64,000 bases of DNA from Quillaja saponaria (GCA_029379385.1 CM055613.1:17750001-17814000), one strand, 5' to 3'. Positions 22,563 to 35,765 are shown, numbered from the stretch's first letter. Notes: generated by a model from the letters alone, not told the origin. Translations and numbers: made by a program.

Positions 22563-22868
22563 TAGGTGTTTTTTATTCAGAGGGAAGAAGAATATGATTT
22601 TGTTTGTTTACATTATTTTTTATTTTTAAATAAAATTTTGATTTTTTTAATTTATATTTTATATAATTTTATTTAAAAAAATTTTATTTGTCTGGTGTGG
22701 AATCTATTAGTCCACATCACCTCTATTAGTGTTAAAATTGATAGCAGATGACGATAGTGACCCAATTCGTACAATTTTATATTTACGATGATCTAATTGC
22801 AACAAATGAAATGTAGGACGAAAGTTAAATTCAATTGAAACTACAGGGACCAAATGTGTAATTTAGCC
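21595..22868. mobile_element. MULE-type transposon with long terminal inverted repeats, 9-bp TSD
   Basis: The 1274-bp element is flanked by the identical 9-mer TTAATTTTA (21586-21594 and 22869-22877). The left end reads AGCTAAACTATACATTTGG; the complement of the right end reads GGCTAAATTACACATTTGG, and both continue TCCCTGTAGTTTCA. The inverted match extends about 190 bases (to GGACAAATAAA at the left). This is the classic Mutator-like structure. No transposase is encoded; the interior has a CT-rich stretch and a 30-base T run (22532-22561). It sits within the CACTA element, so it arrived later. Confidence 0.93.
22532..22561. repeat. Poly(T) run, 30 bases
   Basis: Uninterrupted T tract inside the MULE-type element. 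Confidence 0.9.
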
Positions 22869-22877
22869 TTAATTTTA

Positions 22878-23378
22878 TGATTATTTTTGTATAAGATACT
22901 TTTATTTATATCAAATTTAGAATTTAAATATAAATTATACTTTTATACATGTATTTATAAGTATAAAATTAAATTTTAAATAAATATTAAATGAAATATT
23001 AGATTACTTTAGACATTTGCATCTGCATTTTGATTATCTAAGTTTGCATTTTGCAGATGTAGATAACAATGAAAAAATAAAATAACAATAATGCGTCTAT
23101 AAGCTAGACGTCATAGTATTTGCAAAGCATCTAGAAACCAGACTCTGATACATGGCAAGTAATTATTGGCATCTACATGTTGCGTCTGCCATGCAGATGT
23201 AAATATACAAACGCAAATAAGTTCTAAGTTTGTGTAGACGCATAAAATAGTACCTATAACTAAGGTTACTGCATCTATTTATCTGTGTCTGGGAGCAAAT
23301 ACAAATGATTAATTGCGTCTACATTGTCACTTTCTACTTTGCAATTGGCAGACCCAAATAATAATGTTTCTTGTAGTG
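22878..23378. repeat. CACTA 3' subterminal region and terminus
   Basis: Short repeats with a core of GCGTCTA / TAGACGC / GCAGATGTAGA recur in both directions from 23010 to 23330, as expected for transposase binding sites near a CACTA end. The element ends in TTTCTTGTAGTG at 23378. Confidence 0.75.
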
Positions 23379-23738
23379 GTTGTTCTTGAGGTCCTTCAAA
23401 AGCGGAGTGATAAGGATGGTAAGGGGGATAAAGAGGGTTTTGTTTTTTTTTTTTGTTTAAATTTTTGTAATTTTTTTAACTTATTCTCTTAATTTTAAAA
23501 ATCACATTTCAGTTTTTTATTAGTCAAGTATGTTAAGTGGGTTGTCCACCTCATTCCTATTAGCTAGCCACATCAACCACATTAGTGTTAAGTTGGACGT
23601 CAGAAGACACTGGGGACTTAACTAAAACAATTTAAAACTATAGGGAGTCAATTGCATCATTTTCAAATATATGGACAAAATTGAAATCAAAATCAAACTA
23701 CATGGACCAAAAGTATAAATTATCCTATATCTTTTACT
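23379..23738. mobile_element. Second MULE-type element, right end only
   Basis: The right side reads ACCACATTAGTGTTAAGTTG, GGGGACTTAACTAAAAC, and AACTACATGGACCAAAAGTA ending at about 23738. This is the right-end pattern of the MULE at 21595-22868 (AACTACAGGGACCAAATGTG). The CACTA terminus abuts it, so the CACTA element may have inserted into it. Its left end was not found. Confidence 0.65.
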
Positions 23739-24980
23739 TTATGTAATGATTAATTTTATATCATTATTTATTTATAAATTTTTTGATTAAAATGTATTAA
23801 TTTCATAAAATTAGAAATGAAGAATTCATTATTTAGATGAGATTGACTATTCCAGCTTCTTTGAAATAAAAAGATATAAATAGAATGGGGGCATTTGGAT
23901 ATTTATATCAAGGTTAAAATATTTACTAAATAAAAAATTATTATTATTCTATGGCCTAAAATAAAATGACCATTCTTGCATACCAAATCAGTACTTAAAT
24001 GTTTATTTTAAATGTTGCAATTTATAATTTTTGGCGGCTAGGATATTTGCATCTACCCATTATTTCTAACAACAATGAAATTGCATAACTAATAGGCGGA
24101 GATAACGACATTAATTATTACTTGGGGAAGCCATGGAATGGAACGGGGGAGAGGAGGGGGAAATATATACACTTAATTGATAATTTCGATCCACACAGAA
24201 TATTTTATTTAAAGTTTATTTTTATTTCAATTTTTAAAAAATAATAATAATTTCATCAGTGCGATTATTAATTTAATTTTTTAACATATCACACTTTCTC
24301 ATCCAACCAAATTGGAATTTTGAATTGAATTTTTTCTCACACTATCTCTTTCTCTCTCTATTTTTATGTGGTTAAAAAAAAAAAAAAAAAAAACCTAGTT
24401 GATTATTTTTTTCCCAAAATATATTGTTCTTTTTTCTCATCTCTAGTAAAGCTCCCACCTTTTTTTTTTCTTAATTACATTTCGTCCATTAAAACTTATT
24501 ATTTGTTAGGATTTTAATAGATTAAACTAAACCATTATACAGATAATAGAATTATTTAATTTCCTCAACTTAATATATATGATTTTGAAATTTATTTTTT
24601 TATTTTTTCATCAATAGTGACTGAAAATTTGAATCTTCTTTTTTCAACTCACTTCCAAACTTACATTTTAATTTTATATATGTTATGAACTTCAAAAAAA
24701 CCAACTCAATGTAGTAGATTATCAAATCTAAAAAATAAAAAAAAAAAATTCAAATTATTTATTGATTTGTTTTGTCATTTTAGAGGCCTAAGGTTCAAAC
24801 TCATCAACCTACCATCCAAAAAAAATTATGACATATTAGTTGACGTGGCATCACAGTATTAGGTGCCAAGCTGATGTATGAGCATTTCCTTCAACAAATT
24901 CTACGATAATAATCTTATACTATACTAAAGATAGATGTAAATCAAATTTTTCTTTTTCAATATTTTATAGATTAGTGAAA
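23739..24980. other. AT-rich intergenic DNA
   Basis: No coding similarity or RNA gene seen. Contains CT-rich and A-run stretches (24345-24395). Confidence 0.5.
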
Positions 24981-24984
24981 ATTC

Positions 24985-25530
24985 ATGAAGACTTGGTTTG
25001 GTAATATGTGACTTTTTAAAAAGTGTTGTGCTCTTTTAGCTCTCTTAGAATTACTTTTAAAAAGTCATAACAACTACGTTTGGTATCTTATTGCTATTAA
25101 ACAAACAAGCATGAAATGTATGCTTGCGTATTCGTCCATAGGTCAAAGTAAAATAATATAAAAGCTTCTGTCAATAAGTAGAAATTACAAAATTAGCGTT
25201 GGGTAAGTTCATTGTAAAGCTGCTCTGAAAATTTAAATTGACTATAATAGACATTGGTAAAATAATGTGAAAACTAGAAGTTGGAAAGCTTAATTAATCA
25301 AAGGACAAATACTAATTTTCATTTAAAGTTAAGGTCATATTAGTCTTTCAAATTTTGACAGCAGTAGTCAGTTTTAAAAACACCCATGCCTTTTAAAAGT
25401 TCAAAGAAGAAGAACTTGCTTAATTTTACCAAACATAAAAAGATAAAAAAAATAAAAATAAAAATTGACTCATGCTCTTCACAACCATAAGCACCCTCCC
25501 CAAAAGTATTACCAAATCAAGCCTAAGTTT
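24985..25530. mobile_element. hAT-like MITE
   Basis: The ends are inverted: GACTTGGTTTGGTAATATGT at the left against the complement of AGTATTACCAAATCAAGCC at the right. Interior blocks such as GACTTTTTAAAAAGTGTTGTGCT are typical of hAT-related MITEs. Non-coding. Exact ends and target duplication unresolved. Confidence 0.65.
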
Positions 25531-25565
25531 TAAGTGTTGATTTCAATGTTTTGTATTAAGTGCTA

Positions 25566-25953
25566 GATTGGTTTTGCATTGATAACATTGTGTTTGATGT
25601 TTGGAGCAAAAAATCACTTTCAATTTGTATACTAGCATGTTTGGTTAAAATTAAGAATCACTTTTTGTCGAACGCCCAACACAGTTTTAGCTCAATTTTT
25701 AAAAGCTACTAATGTGTAGTTTTTTCAGAACACACTTATAGTAAAATACAAGACAGTTTTTATTTTATTTTTTGACAAAAATATCGTAACTTTTTTTTTT
25801 TTTTTTGTTATTATTTTTATGATTCAAAATTACTTTTTTGAATAACTAACCAAACACAAAACATATTATGTTAAAATCAATTCTTTCATAATCTCTATTA
25901 ACAAATCAATTATCCAAAACACTAATTTTCAAATGCCAAACCAAACTAGCAAT
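25566..25953. mobile_element. hAT-like MITE, second family
   Basis: Left end GCTAGATTGGTTTTGCATTG; the complement of the right end is GCTAGTTTGGTTTGGCATTTG. Non-coding between, with a T run at 25793-25806. No target duplication could be assigned. Confidence 0.65.
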
Positions 25954-28055
25954 AAAAGTTGTCATTTTTCCTTTATTATTTGAAGACTAGCTAAAAAATA
26001 TGTCGTCAATTGATCAAAATCATTGACAATTAATTAGTATTATATATTGTCACATTCTTAAAAATCTTTAGTCACCATATTAGGTATTCATAGTCATATT
26101 TTGCTGCGGAAAATATTCCCAAATTATTTTAGAAATTGGGACATATTGAGAAGACTTAGAAAGCATCTCCATGTGTTTCTTGCCCTACAATGGCTTCTAC
26201 CTAGTGATCATCAATAGTTCTCACTAACTCACTTCTCTCTCTAATATATTGCCTGCTGCCTGCCCTGCATGCATACACTTTAATTGTATGGTTTACTTTC
26301 TGGATGCAGTGCCAATTTACCCAAAACCCTAATAATTGGTTTAATTGGTGGATTTGTTGGGAGACTTTGTAATTGTCGTCTCCGTATGATAATTTATAAA
26401 AATCTCTTTATTAATTAATTATTTATAATTTAATTTGAAATTAACCATAATGATATGTAACCGCACCACCATGAAGTTTTTTGTTGTAATCCCTTGTTTG
26501 TTTACACGATTACGGAGACTCATTCTTTGTGTGTGAACAATTAGATACACATTAATTGTCTTTGAATTATTTGTTTATTTGGTATCAAATCAAACAGTTG
26601 GTAACAAATTCAAAACATCGTATTCAAATGATACGGAGTTTTTGGAATCCAAAGGGCCACATTTTGATCATTAAATATTTGTGGACCCCAGATATATATA
26701 TATCAATATCATCACAAGCTTTCGTTAAATAATTATAATATTATATTTATTGGGTTCGTGGTCGGAAAATTATTAACCAAACGACACCTAAGTATGTCAT
26801 TAACAATTAAATAAGCAAATGTTAAATCAAAATAACTATTGTCTGACTTTGTACTGAATTAGAGAAGAGATGAAGATAGCCACCACTTGAACAGTACCTT
26901 TATATATCATTAATAATTCTTCTGCACCGAGGTCAATTCAATTGAAGCATTTCCAGATTGCGAGCTTGGAAACTTAATTAATAATGTAATGGAAATAAAA
27001 AGCGACACCTAAATTAATCGATCAAATGTTGCATTAAACACTAGAAAATTAAAGAGAATTAGTGTTAAAGATCCATGATATTGATTGGGGTCTTGCACAT
27101 TATTATGTAATGTAGAGGAAATTTTAGGAATATATACTATTTTAAGGACAAGACATTTTACTTATAGTTACATTGCTTATGGCAACAACAACTAAGAAAG
27201 TGTTTGTATTTGACAGTTTAGATATTCAGTGGTTAATTCATATTTTTTTCAAATTAAATTTTAATTATAGTTAAATAATTTACATGTTCCTTTTTATTAA
27301 GAGAATCATCTTTTGTGGATTTTCTAATAGTAGTAACGTAGTATATATATTATATATATAAATAGCTTAATGAAAATATATTTTAATTTTCTTAAATATC
27401 ATTATGAGCTTTTATTATTATAAAATTATCTTTAATTTTTATTTTATTATAAATAAATTATTATTTTTATATACTTTTTTCTAATTTTTTTATTTTAATA
27501 TCAATAAGATTTTAATTCTTTTATGACTATTAATTTCTTTGTTACTAATTCTTTTCAATATTAACAAATTTTTAATTTTTGCAATAAGTATATGTCAATA
27601 CTGAATAGTAATTAGGATTGAATTTATTAATTTTTTTGTTTAATAAATTCCTAATAGTCTTTTCTTTTTCTTTTTTAATTATTCTCAAATTTAAGAATTC
27701 AAATAGTTTTCTTATTGTTTTACTGAAATAAAACTCTATTCTTTAATTGTCCAGCTATAAATTTTGTAAGAATATTAGGGTGTCCATAAGGGTTTGCTAT
27801 TCTTGTAAGTAGCAATGTTTAGCCTTCGGTTCACACATATAATTTTAATGATTATAATATTGTCATTTTAACTTGTAATATTAATAGGGTTATTGTTCTT
27901 ATGAGTTTAAGAAAAATATATACTTTTTAATTCGTTGTTGTTTTGATTCAAAAAAGCTTTTTATTTATTTTTATTTTTTACTTAATAGGATTGTAATTAT
28001 TTTATGACTATTTATTTTTTGGTCATAAATCTTTTTTTTTTTTCCTAATTTACTA
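25954..28055. other. Very AT-rich intergenic DNA
   Basis: No gene recognised on either strand. Long runs of A/T, for example 27340-27700, with short simple repeats (TATA near 27350). Confidence 0.5.
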
Positions 28056-28059
28056 GGAG

Positions 28060-28200
28060 GCATTATTGTGAGACTAATCTTTTTGAGCTTTGTCGTGACT
28101 AGGATGACCCTCCCAACAATTGTTTGTTCTAAGATTCAAACTTGTATTCTTACCTTAAGAGTGCAACTCACTTACTACTACACCTAACCCTAACTAGTTG
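28060..28200 (-). mobile_element. SINE-like tRNA-derived fragment, minus strand
   Basis: On the minus strand TTAGGTGTAGTAGTAAGTGA (A-box-like) is followed about 30 bases later by AAGTTTGAATCTTA (B-box-like, consensus GGTTCGANNCC). The spacing and the AGTTGCACTCTTAAGG middle match plant tRNA-derived SINEs. The tail and target duplication are unclear. Confidence 0.5.
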
Positions 28201-30200
28201 TCCTAATTCTTTTCAATAGTAATAAATCTATAATTGATCTATAACTATATATAAATAGTAATTAAGATTAAATTTATTTAATAAGTTATAAATAATTATA
28301 ATATCATAAATAAATTTTGAAAAAATGTTATAAAAGAAATAATAAGAGTATAGTTTTTAGGATTAGAATATTGTTATGTCATTTCTTTTTTTATTTTTAA
28401 AATTTTTAAAAATTATTTATTTATATTATGAATTAAAAAAATAATTAATTTTTTTATTAATATCAATAACTATGGAGTACTATTTTTTTATTAATTATAA
28501 TTTATTGATATGAACATGAGTTATCAAGAATATATATATATATATTTATATATCATAAATATAAAAAACTAATATATAGAAATATATGCTCCATGCACTT
28601 TTAAATAAAGTTATAATCCAAAGCGACGCCATAGGCACAGGGGAATAGAAGAAGTCCAATCTTGAAAGATACTCTTTGAACACTGAATCAAATGTATTAA
28701 GATTTGCCAACCACCAATCTGCCATAACCTGAGAAAGACTACATTGCCATTAATTAGTTGATGTTTTATGTAAGATTATTGGTCACAAAAGAAACTACAT
28801 ACAAACTAGCTAGTAAAGAATTTTACTATGACCCAATAAATTATTACTACCTGTCTTGACTTATTAATTAAAGAAGTGCTAATTATTACAATTAAAACTC
28901 CAAGTTATAATTATATATTCAAATCCTATATCTAATAGACTACTGGATATTGATCTTTTGAACGGTGACAGAAAAAATATCGAACTTTCTCCAAAAATGC
29001 TGGAATAATTGAATTTTTTGTGAGATAACCAAATCAAATATGTTAACATCTGAAGGAGTTGTAATGTCAAGATCATCTGAAAATGAAATCTCCGCTTCTT
29101 GAACACGAGCCTTTTCTCAACTCGAACGTCTTATTCATTGTAGCCTCATCATCCATTTCATGTGATTCTGAATAATTTCATAATTGATTTAATATCTCGA
29201 TTTTAGAGTGTTGAGTCAATTTTGAATGAGTATGCATGATTCATATAATTTCAATTTATTTATTATATATATAGACTTGTATGCAACTATCTTGTTCCCT
29301 AAATAAATTATTTGTATGAATTAACTATAAATCCTAACATTTTGTTCTCTATATTCTTAATCGAGAAAAAATAAAAAATTGAGTGTTATTTTCCATAACT
29401 ATCTACTTAAATTAATAATAATTCTAAGAGTCAATTTTCACGTGTTTCATTCCTTCATCTCATGCAGGGGATTTGGTCTGTTATTCTATTATGTTGTCCT
29501 TTGCTGTCGAGATCATCGGCTTTTATATAGTCCGAGTTTCGTGTATCTGAAACTTCACACATTTTTTAAATTTCAATTTTTTGTCATTTTCATTCATTCA
29601 TAAAGAAAACTAGAATCATAAAAAGATTATTGTAGCTATCAAAAGCCATCTTTACTTTCAGGACAAAATCAGATGACACAATAACTTTGTAGCTACCCAC
29701 CAACAACGTAAGAGTGCAAATTTCAACCGTTTGACCAATGATATTTACACTGTAGTATTACATATATATATTTTTTTTTTAGGCACAAGAAAATGGATGC
29801 ACAACATCAAATATATAATACTCTTACAAATTTTTCTCACAATAATAAAACAATTTACATAATTTTTTTATAAAAACAATTAGTTTTTCTTTTGGTTCAT
29901 AGGAAACTCATTAGGCTTTTAACTCTCTACCTCTTCTCATGAATCTCGCATCTCAGCTGAATGTGAGATTCTATCTCATGTCCTGATAAGAACACAAGAA
30001 TTTTGTCAACTAAACTAACTGGGACATTTCTACCATTGTCAATTTTAATATATTATATTAGTATTGTATATTTTGATTGTATTGAACATTTATTATTTTT
30101 TATTGTCCAAGAACAATCAATTAAATTGTACAAAGCAAAGTTTATGAATCCAGGCATAATTATTTTTTGTAAAAAGTTAATGATAGAGGTGTAAGTTTAA
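28201..30200. other. AT-rich intergenic DNA with a possible exon relic
   Basis: No confirmed gene. On the minus strand at about 29000-29110 a short frame reads EAEISFSDDLDITTPSDVNI, protein-like in composition, but without start, splice context or a recognised family. A TATA microsatellite is at 28528-28548. Confidence 0.35.
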
Positions 30201-30540
30201 ATCCATCTAATAATTAAGGTCAACCCACAGACGAACAATTTTTTTCAATAATCAGGTGGTTTCTGGACTTGCTTACGCGTATTTTAAGACATATCATCCA
30301 CTCTAGGAAGAGAAAATTTTTATGAATTTACTCTTCATGGCCTCCACAAAGATTCGAACCTATATAGTCAATAAAGAGCACACATTATTGATCACTAGTT
30401 CAAACACTTGGATTAACCCATGGCTAACTTTTTCTTGAAACAAAAGTAAGTGATTTTGATTTAGTAGTCAAGTGTATCCAAACCAGTTTTTACATACCTT
30501 AATTAATCATCTATCCAGTCTGGCTTAAAAACATGCATTT
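30200..30540 (-). repeat. Dispersed repeat with B-box-like core
   Basis: The segment 30455-30535 (AGTCAAGTGTATCCAAACCA, ACCTTAATTAATCA) recurs diverged at 33385-33460 (GGTCAAGTGTGTTTAAATCA, ATCTTAATTAATTA). The minus strand carries ATAGGTTCGAATCTTTG, a B-box-like core. This suggests a SINE or SINE-bearing dispersed repeat; class uncertain. Confidence 0.4.
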
Positions 30541-30837
30541 CATTCAAGGACAAAAAAAATTATTTAAATTTTACTTCCCATAGTCAATGAATAAATGCAT
30601 TTTTTAACTATCAGACTAATTAATTGGATATTTAAGAAGGGATTTTATTATATCAAACTAGTAAGCAGTATATCCGTGAAGCAAGAAACTATTGGCCAGA
30701 ACAAAGAACGAGGAGATGAACCTCCAAATTTCTAACCCTGCACAAAACTCCAGAATTTATACTAGCATGATTAACTATCGTTGTCAAATTTTTATTTTTT
30801 GTTAATTTTTTACGTAAAGAACAAGCAAGAAATAAAC

Positions 30838-31005
30838 AAGCGTAACGTAAAAAGGTTATATCGGTTACGTCTGGCATCAAATAGCTGTCGTAAAAAAAAA
30901 TTAAATAAATAACGTAACATAAAAATGTCACACCGGCTATATCTGATATCAGGTAACCGTCCATTGGCAATATCTAACATCAAGTAGTCATTCAAAAAAA
31001 AGACA
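30838..31005. repeat. Degenerate ~70-bp tandem repeat
   Basis: Unit 1 (about 30840) GCGTAACGTAAAAAGGTTAT then TCGGTTACGTCTGGCATCAA; unit 2 (about 30911) ACGTAACATAAAAATGTCAC then CCGGCTATATCTGATATCAG; partial unit 3 (about 30962) ATTGGCAATATCTAACATCA. GC-richer than the surroundings. Origin unknown. Confidence 0.6.
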
Positions 31006-32290
31006 GTGATTTGTCCAAAAATGAAGACGGTAAGGTAAAATATTATGACTTAATTTGATGATCTCCACAATAATTTGTCTCTATAATTGTTGTCAATCTA
31101 TTATTATATGAAGAGTTCTAATCAAATAATTGTGCCAGCTGTCACTATGCCTATCAAGTCTTGAATCTAAATTGTTTAACAATGGTGTTCCGTACAAAAA
31201 CGGAAAAAACCTGTTCTAAAGCTGGAAAATCAAACCATCCCTAACAACTTTTTCTAGTTTTACAGCTGGAATCTCAGACTCTGAATAGCAGGTAGAAATT
31301 TATTGCGGGCCATTCAAATTTGAATAGTAGATTAAACCATCGAATTATGATTAAATTCCAGCGCATAAAAAATTGACAAACTATTTTTATTAAGAGTGAG
31401 ACTATTTTCACTCGCAGTTATAATTAATTTCACTCTCTCTCTCATGTAGATGGAATCAGTAACGGAGTCAAAAAATTTATTCAGTGGAAACAATAAATTT
31501 TTATAGTCGCTAAATTAGTTGGAATTAAATCTACCTAACATATATCTTTATATTATATATAAAATCATGATTTCTTACTTAAATAAAATAAAATCATGAT
31601 TAATACGTGACTTTCAAAAATAATTCCCTTTTTTTTTTTCTTTTTTCTTTTTTTGTGCAAATATGCTCTTTGTGTTTTCATTTTCAATCATTACTCATTA
31701 GGATAGTAAATTTTTGCGGGTATGATTTCTGTATTTTATTTTTCTTCTTGATTATTAGGATGGTATTCTTGAATGAAATATAAAATTTCAAAGTCTGAGA
31801 ACCAAATAAAAATTGTTTAGAGTTTCAATATATGCTATTGTATTTTGAAGAATCTTGAGTATTTGATTTAAGATGATGGTGAGTTCCGTGGACATTTTAC
31901 TATTTAGAAACTTATTCATTAATTAAATAGAAGAATCAAAATGCATTTAAACAATTATCTTCAATATGTCACAATATATTAATAATCGCTAAGGTAAAAT
32001 TAAGATAAATAACAATTTTACACCATTAATTATAAATAATTTTATTAAATACAAAATTTAAATTAGGCTTTAAAAATTATAATTAAATATTTAAAAAACT
32101 AATTACATCCACGGGCTAGTAATAATAATTTATATAACATTTTTTTATAATTCTCTTCTCTCCTTCCTTTTTTCTGGGCATCAACTTATTTATTTTAAAG
32201 CTTATTTCTCTGCACCAAATTTTATAATTGTTAAATTAGTAAATGTTATTTATTTTTATTTTTTGTAAAGTAGAGAGAATGTATATTATG
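31006..32290. other. AT-rich intergenic DNA
   Basis: No gene or mobile element recognised. Confidence 0.45.
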
Positions 32291-32294
32291 TGAA

Positions 32295-32470
32295 TGCCGA
32301 TGAGGTCTTAGTTTAATTAGTTAAGACTGGAAGTGCTGGGATTATGAGATTCTAGATTCGAATCTCTTATTTGTTGTTGTAGTGAATATTTTTTTCTCTA
32401 ATTTTGAGTTAGTGTTATAATTTTTGTGTGATTTTTTGATAATTGTTCAATTGGGAGACCTCGCTGTAAT
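32295..32470 (+). mobile_element. SINE-like tRNA-derived element
   Basis: GATGAGGTCTTAGTTTAATT (A-box-like) is followed about 35 bases later by TAGATTCGAATCTC (B-box-like), with a T-rich 3' part. This is the arrangement of a plant tRNA-derived SINE with an RNA polymerase III promoter. It cannot be a tRNA gene because the cloverleaf does not close. Confidence 0.55.
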
Positions 32471-34645
32471 TAAATTGATGAATGTACATAAAATATAAAC
32501 ATACTATATGTATTCTATACTTTTTCAAATTTTAAGTAGGGTCAATTGACTCCTACCTTGTATGTGGCTCCACCACCGAATAGGGACCATTTAAGAATGA
32601 GTGGAAATAGCATTAACTTTTTATTAATGTCCATTTTACAATAATGCTTTTTAGATTCAACAAAAACAATTTCATATTCTAAAAAAAATTATAGTTTTAT
32701 GCAAATATTTTTTTCATTATTTTTTTAGTTTTTGTCATAATTTTAGGAATGATTGTTAATTTAATTATGATTTATACTTTATTTAAATGTAAGAGATTTC
32801 AAATAAATGTATTCAGCGAGAAAAGAAAATGAAAACTAAACTTTAAAGATTTAGACAAAAAAAAAAAAATAGTAAACCTTTTTTTTGTTAAAAGGTGTTA
32901 ATACATTAATAACAAATCAATTTATACATAAAAAATAAAAATAAGATATCACTTTACATAATAGTTTTAAAGATTTTTCTTGAAAATAAAATGAGAAAAG
33001 GTAAATGCAAAAAAAAGAACAATATATACGTATAAGATGAAGAATATGGGTATAATGCTCATGTGTGCGGCATATGAACAATAATTAATTTGAAAAAAAA
33101 ATAACTTTTAATTTTCTTACTAACTATATATAATTCTTTTTTATTTTTACAAATAAGATCATATATAAATAAATATATATATTTTTTAATTTGTTAAAAA
33201 AATGAAATCATCTGTTGTGGGATACATGATAAAATTCCGTTAACTTGGTTGAAAAAAGTTAACTTTTCAATTTATTTTTTCCAAACTATGAGGGGGTTTA
33301 GTATAATATTTATACCATATTTATGAAAGATTATATACATCTAAATTACATGGAGGTAAAATGTAAAATGTTCATTTATTATATATGTATAGCGGTCAAG
33401 TGTGTTTAAATCAGCTTACATATATCTTAATTAATTACTTCTCAAGTCCGGATAAAAAATTGTTATATACAATAGGACCAAGAAATTTATCAGTATTTTT
33501 TTCCCAGCCTCCTATAATTTAAACTAAAAAATCAATGAATGGAGCACACTTTCTTGACTATCTAGCAAAGAATTTGTGATTTTTTGTTTTTTGATTAAAA
33601 ATTCACTATATCTAAAAATAATTAGTTTTATTTATAGAATTAATTTCTAATCCATAAGATAAATTAAATGGAATATTCAACTATATCATTCCTCCCAACA
33701 ACTTTTGAAGCACTGAAATATCTGACTTCTATCTTATATATTATAATTATACTTCATTCGTACCTAGTTGATGAAAAAAAAATCATCAATCATTTTTAAC
33801 CTTTTCTTTGGTGGGTGGAGTTGGGAATTGCCTGGATGTTGAGTTCCTTGTCACTAATTATGATCATTAATTATGTTAATAGGTAGAGATATTGAAGGAA
33901 AAACACAGAGACAATACATAATTAAATGGGAAGAGCAAATCATTAAATAATATTAAAATTATAAAAATGATCATTAATTACGTTAATAGATAGAAATAGA
34001 ATAGGATATTCATAATTAAATAATCAATAGTAAACTGTATTAAATGTTAGAAAAATCTGAAAAATCGAAAATCAAGGAGCAAGAAGAATTACATTATAAT
34101 TATTTATTGTCCGTATTTAATATTTTTAAATTACAGTTAAAAATGCCACATCATTATGAATTTTTGTTGGTCACTTACGTGCTAACATGATATGCTCAAT
34201 TTAATTGGTCAACCTTATGATAAAACCATGTGTCACTTTTAAAAGGGTCACATGGTAGATGTAGAGGAGATGTCATCTGCTTTAATATATTTATATATAT
34301 ATATATATAGTTTTTTTTTTTCTCATGAGTATCTCCATATTTGTTTGGCATTAACTTAATCTCATTCAGAGTTTGTGATTACCCTTTCCCACAACTATTT
34401 TCTTGCAAACTCAAACTTTAGATATTACAGAGACTTCACAACTACTATACTCAAATGTACTTTAACACTTGAATCACGTCGTGTAAATTATTATGTTTCA
34501 TTTTATAACTATCTATAAAGTGGCAAGTCTAACCAAAAAAATCAATACATTATTGCTACTAGTAGAACAAATTAAGCTTGTATTCTTGGTGATTAAATAT
34601 CTCTTCGTTAAAACATTGGATCGCTAAACCCTTGTAGAATCCACT
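32471..34645. other. AT-rich intergenic DNA
   Basis: No gene recognised. Contains a diverged copy of the 30455 repeat (33385-33460) and a short direct repeat ATGATCATTAATTA(T/C)GTTA at 33860 and 33967. A TATA microsatellite is near 34291-34308. Confidence 0.45.
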
Positions 34646-34649
34646 TGTT

Positions 34650-35288
34650 TGTTAAGAAATACAAAGTTAAGGATGGATAATGGTAAAGTTTAAATTTTTT
34701 ATTATTATGATAATTCTATCCTAAATTAACTCCTATATTATCATGACTATTCAGTTATTGAAATTACCTTGAAGTTAATGATTATTATATCTGGGTTTGG
34801 TAATGCTTTTTGTAAGAGTGCTATGCTTATTAAAAGCATAAGTTAGTTTTTATATGTTTGGTAAACAAAAAGCTGGGGTGCTTATACTTGGCTTTTAAAA
34901 GCTGATTTCTATTATTAAAAATTGAAAAGTCTAATATAATCTTATTTTTAATGAAAAAAACACAACTTTACCAAACCAAGCCAAATTTTGTGGCTTCTAT
35001 TTAGTTTTTATATTATTTTATCAAACATTAATAGTGACTTTTTAAAAGCAGTTCTAGAAGAGTCAAAAAAACATATTTAACACCTCTAAAAATGCCAGAT
35101 CATTAACAAATAAGTGGTGCCTATACATAAGAGTCTAACACTATTGTTGCATCTAGTAAATTGGCTAGTGTGCTGAGTGTTTGTAATATAGGAAGTAGTA
35201 ATATTATATTTTATCACGTCGACTAGGTGTTATGGTTGAATGTATATCTTGTATCAAATATATTCTTTTATTTATTTTAAATTTAATA
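34650..35288 (+). repeat. TRIM LTR 1, interrupted by a MITE
   Basis: Aligns to LTR 2 except for an extra ~300 bases at 34790-35095. Shared blocks: GTTAAG...GATGGATAA, ATTATCATGA, GTGGTG(C/T)CTATA, GAGTGTTTGTAAT, and TATTCTTTTATTTATTTTAA. Confidence 0.7.
34790..35095. mobile_element. hAT-like MITE inside TRIM LTR 1
   Basis: Extra DNA relative to LTR 2. The left end CTGGGTTTGGTAATGCTTTT and the internal complement of CTTTACCAAACCAAGCC recall the MITE at 24985. Exact right end uncertain (34984 or about 35095). Confidence 0.55.
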
Positions 35289-35765
35289 TCAATCAAAGCT
35301 TTCAATTTCCAACGAGTAATTGATCCCAGTGATCTAGACCTGGCTGCAGTTTTATTTGTTGTATATCATCCAAATATCAAATGTTTTTATCTGGCTCTAG
35401 GCATTCTACCACAAAGGACCCTAATAGTTCATTGTTGTGCAATAAGAACTGCATGTAACATTACCTTATTATTTTTTCGATATTCTCACGGTACCTTGTC
35501 GTGTAGGAAAATTCATCACCGTGCCTTGTTGTGTAGGAAAATGCATGTGAAGAAAAGTTTGAGTATTATTGAAACGCAGTACAATGTACACTAAATATTG
35601 TGAGTAAAGATGTGATAGTTTTTTTCTTCCATTAAAAGATGCTTTTCATCTCGACATTGCTGCTTGTTATATTTTCTGAAGAGTAAATGCAAAAACAATG
35701 GAAAGAGTACTCATTATCTTTTGGATCAATATGAATATTCTACAGAACCTTCATCTTGATGAGTG

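Larger units (their letters stand above)
18480..23378 (+). mobile_element. CACTA (En/Spm) transposon remnant
   Basis: Three lines of evidence define it. First, TNP2 and DUF4218/DUF4216-type transposase pieces lie on the plus strand (18560-18800, 19085-20040). Second, the right end at 23366-23378 is GTTTCTTGTAGTG, the complement of CACTACAAGAAAC, the typical CACTA terminal repeat. Third, there are long subterminal and tandem repeats between. Insertions (an Athila-like LTR piece at 18801-19080, a MULE at 21595-22868) interrupt it. The left terminus was not found. Stops throughout mean no active transposase. Confidence 0.85.

Noticed and set aside
32295..32470. Possible nuclear tRNA gene
   Set aside because: A and B boxes are present but acceptor and anticodon stems do not pair; fits a SINE better.
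35232..35594. 120-codon open frame
   Set aside because: Spans the end of TRIM LTR 1 and its internal region; the parallel internal region at 36080-36420 does not keep it open.
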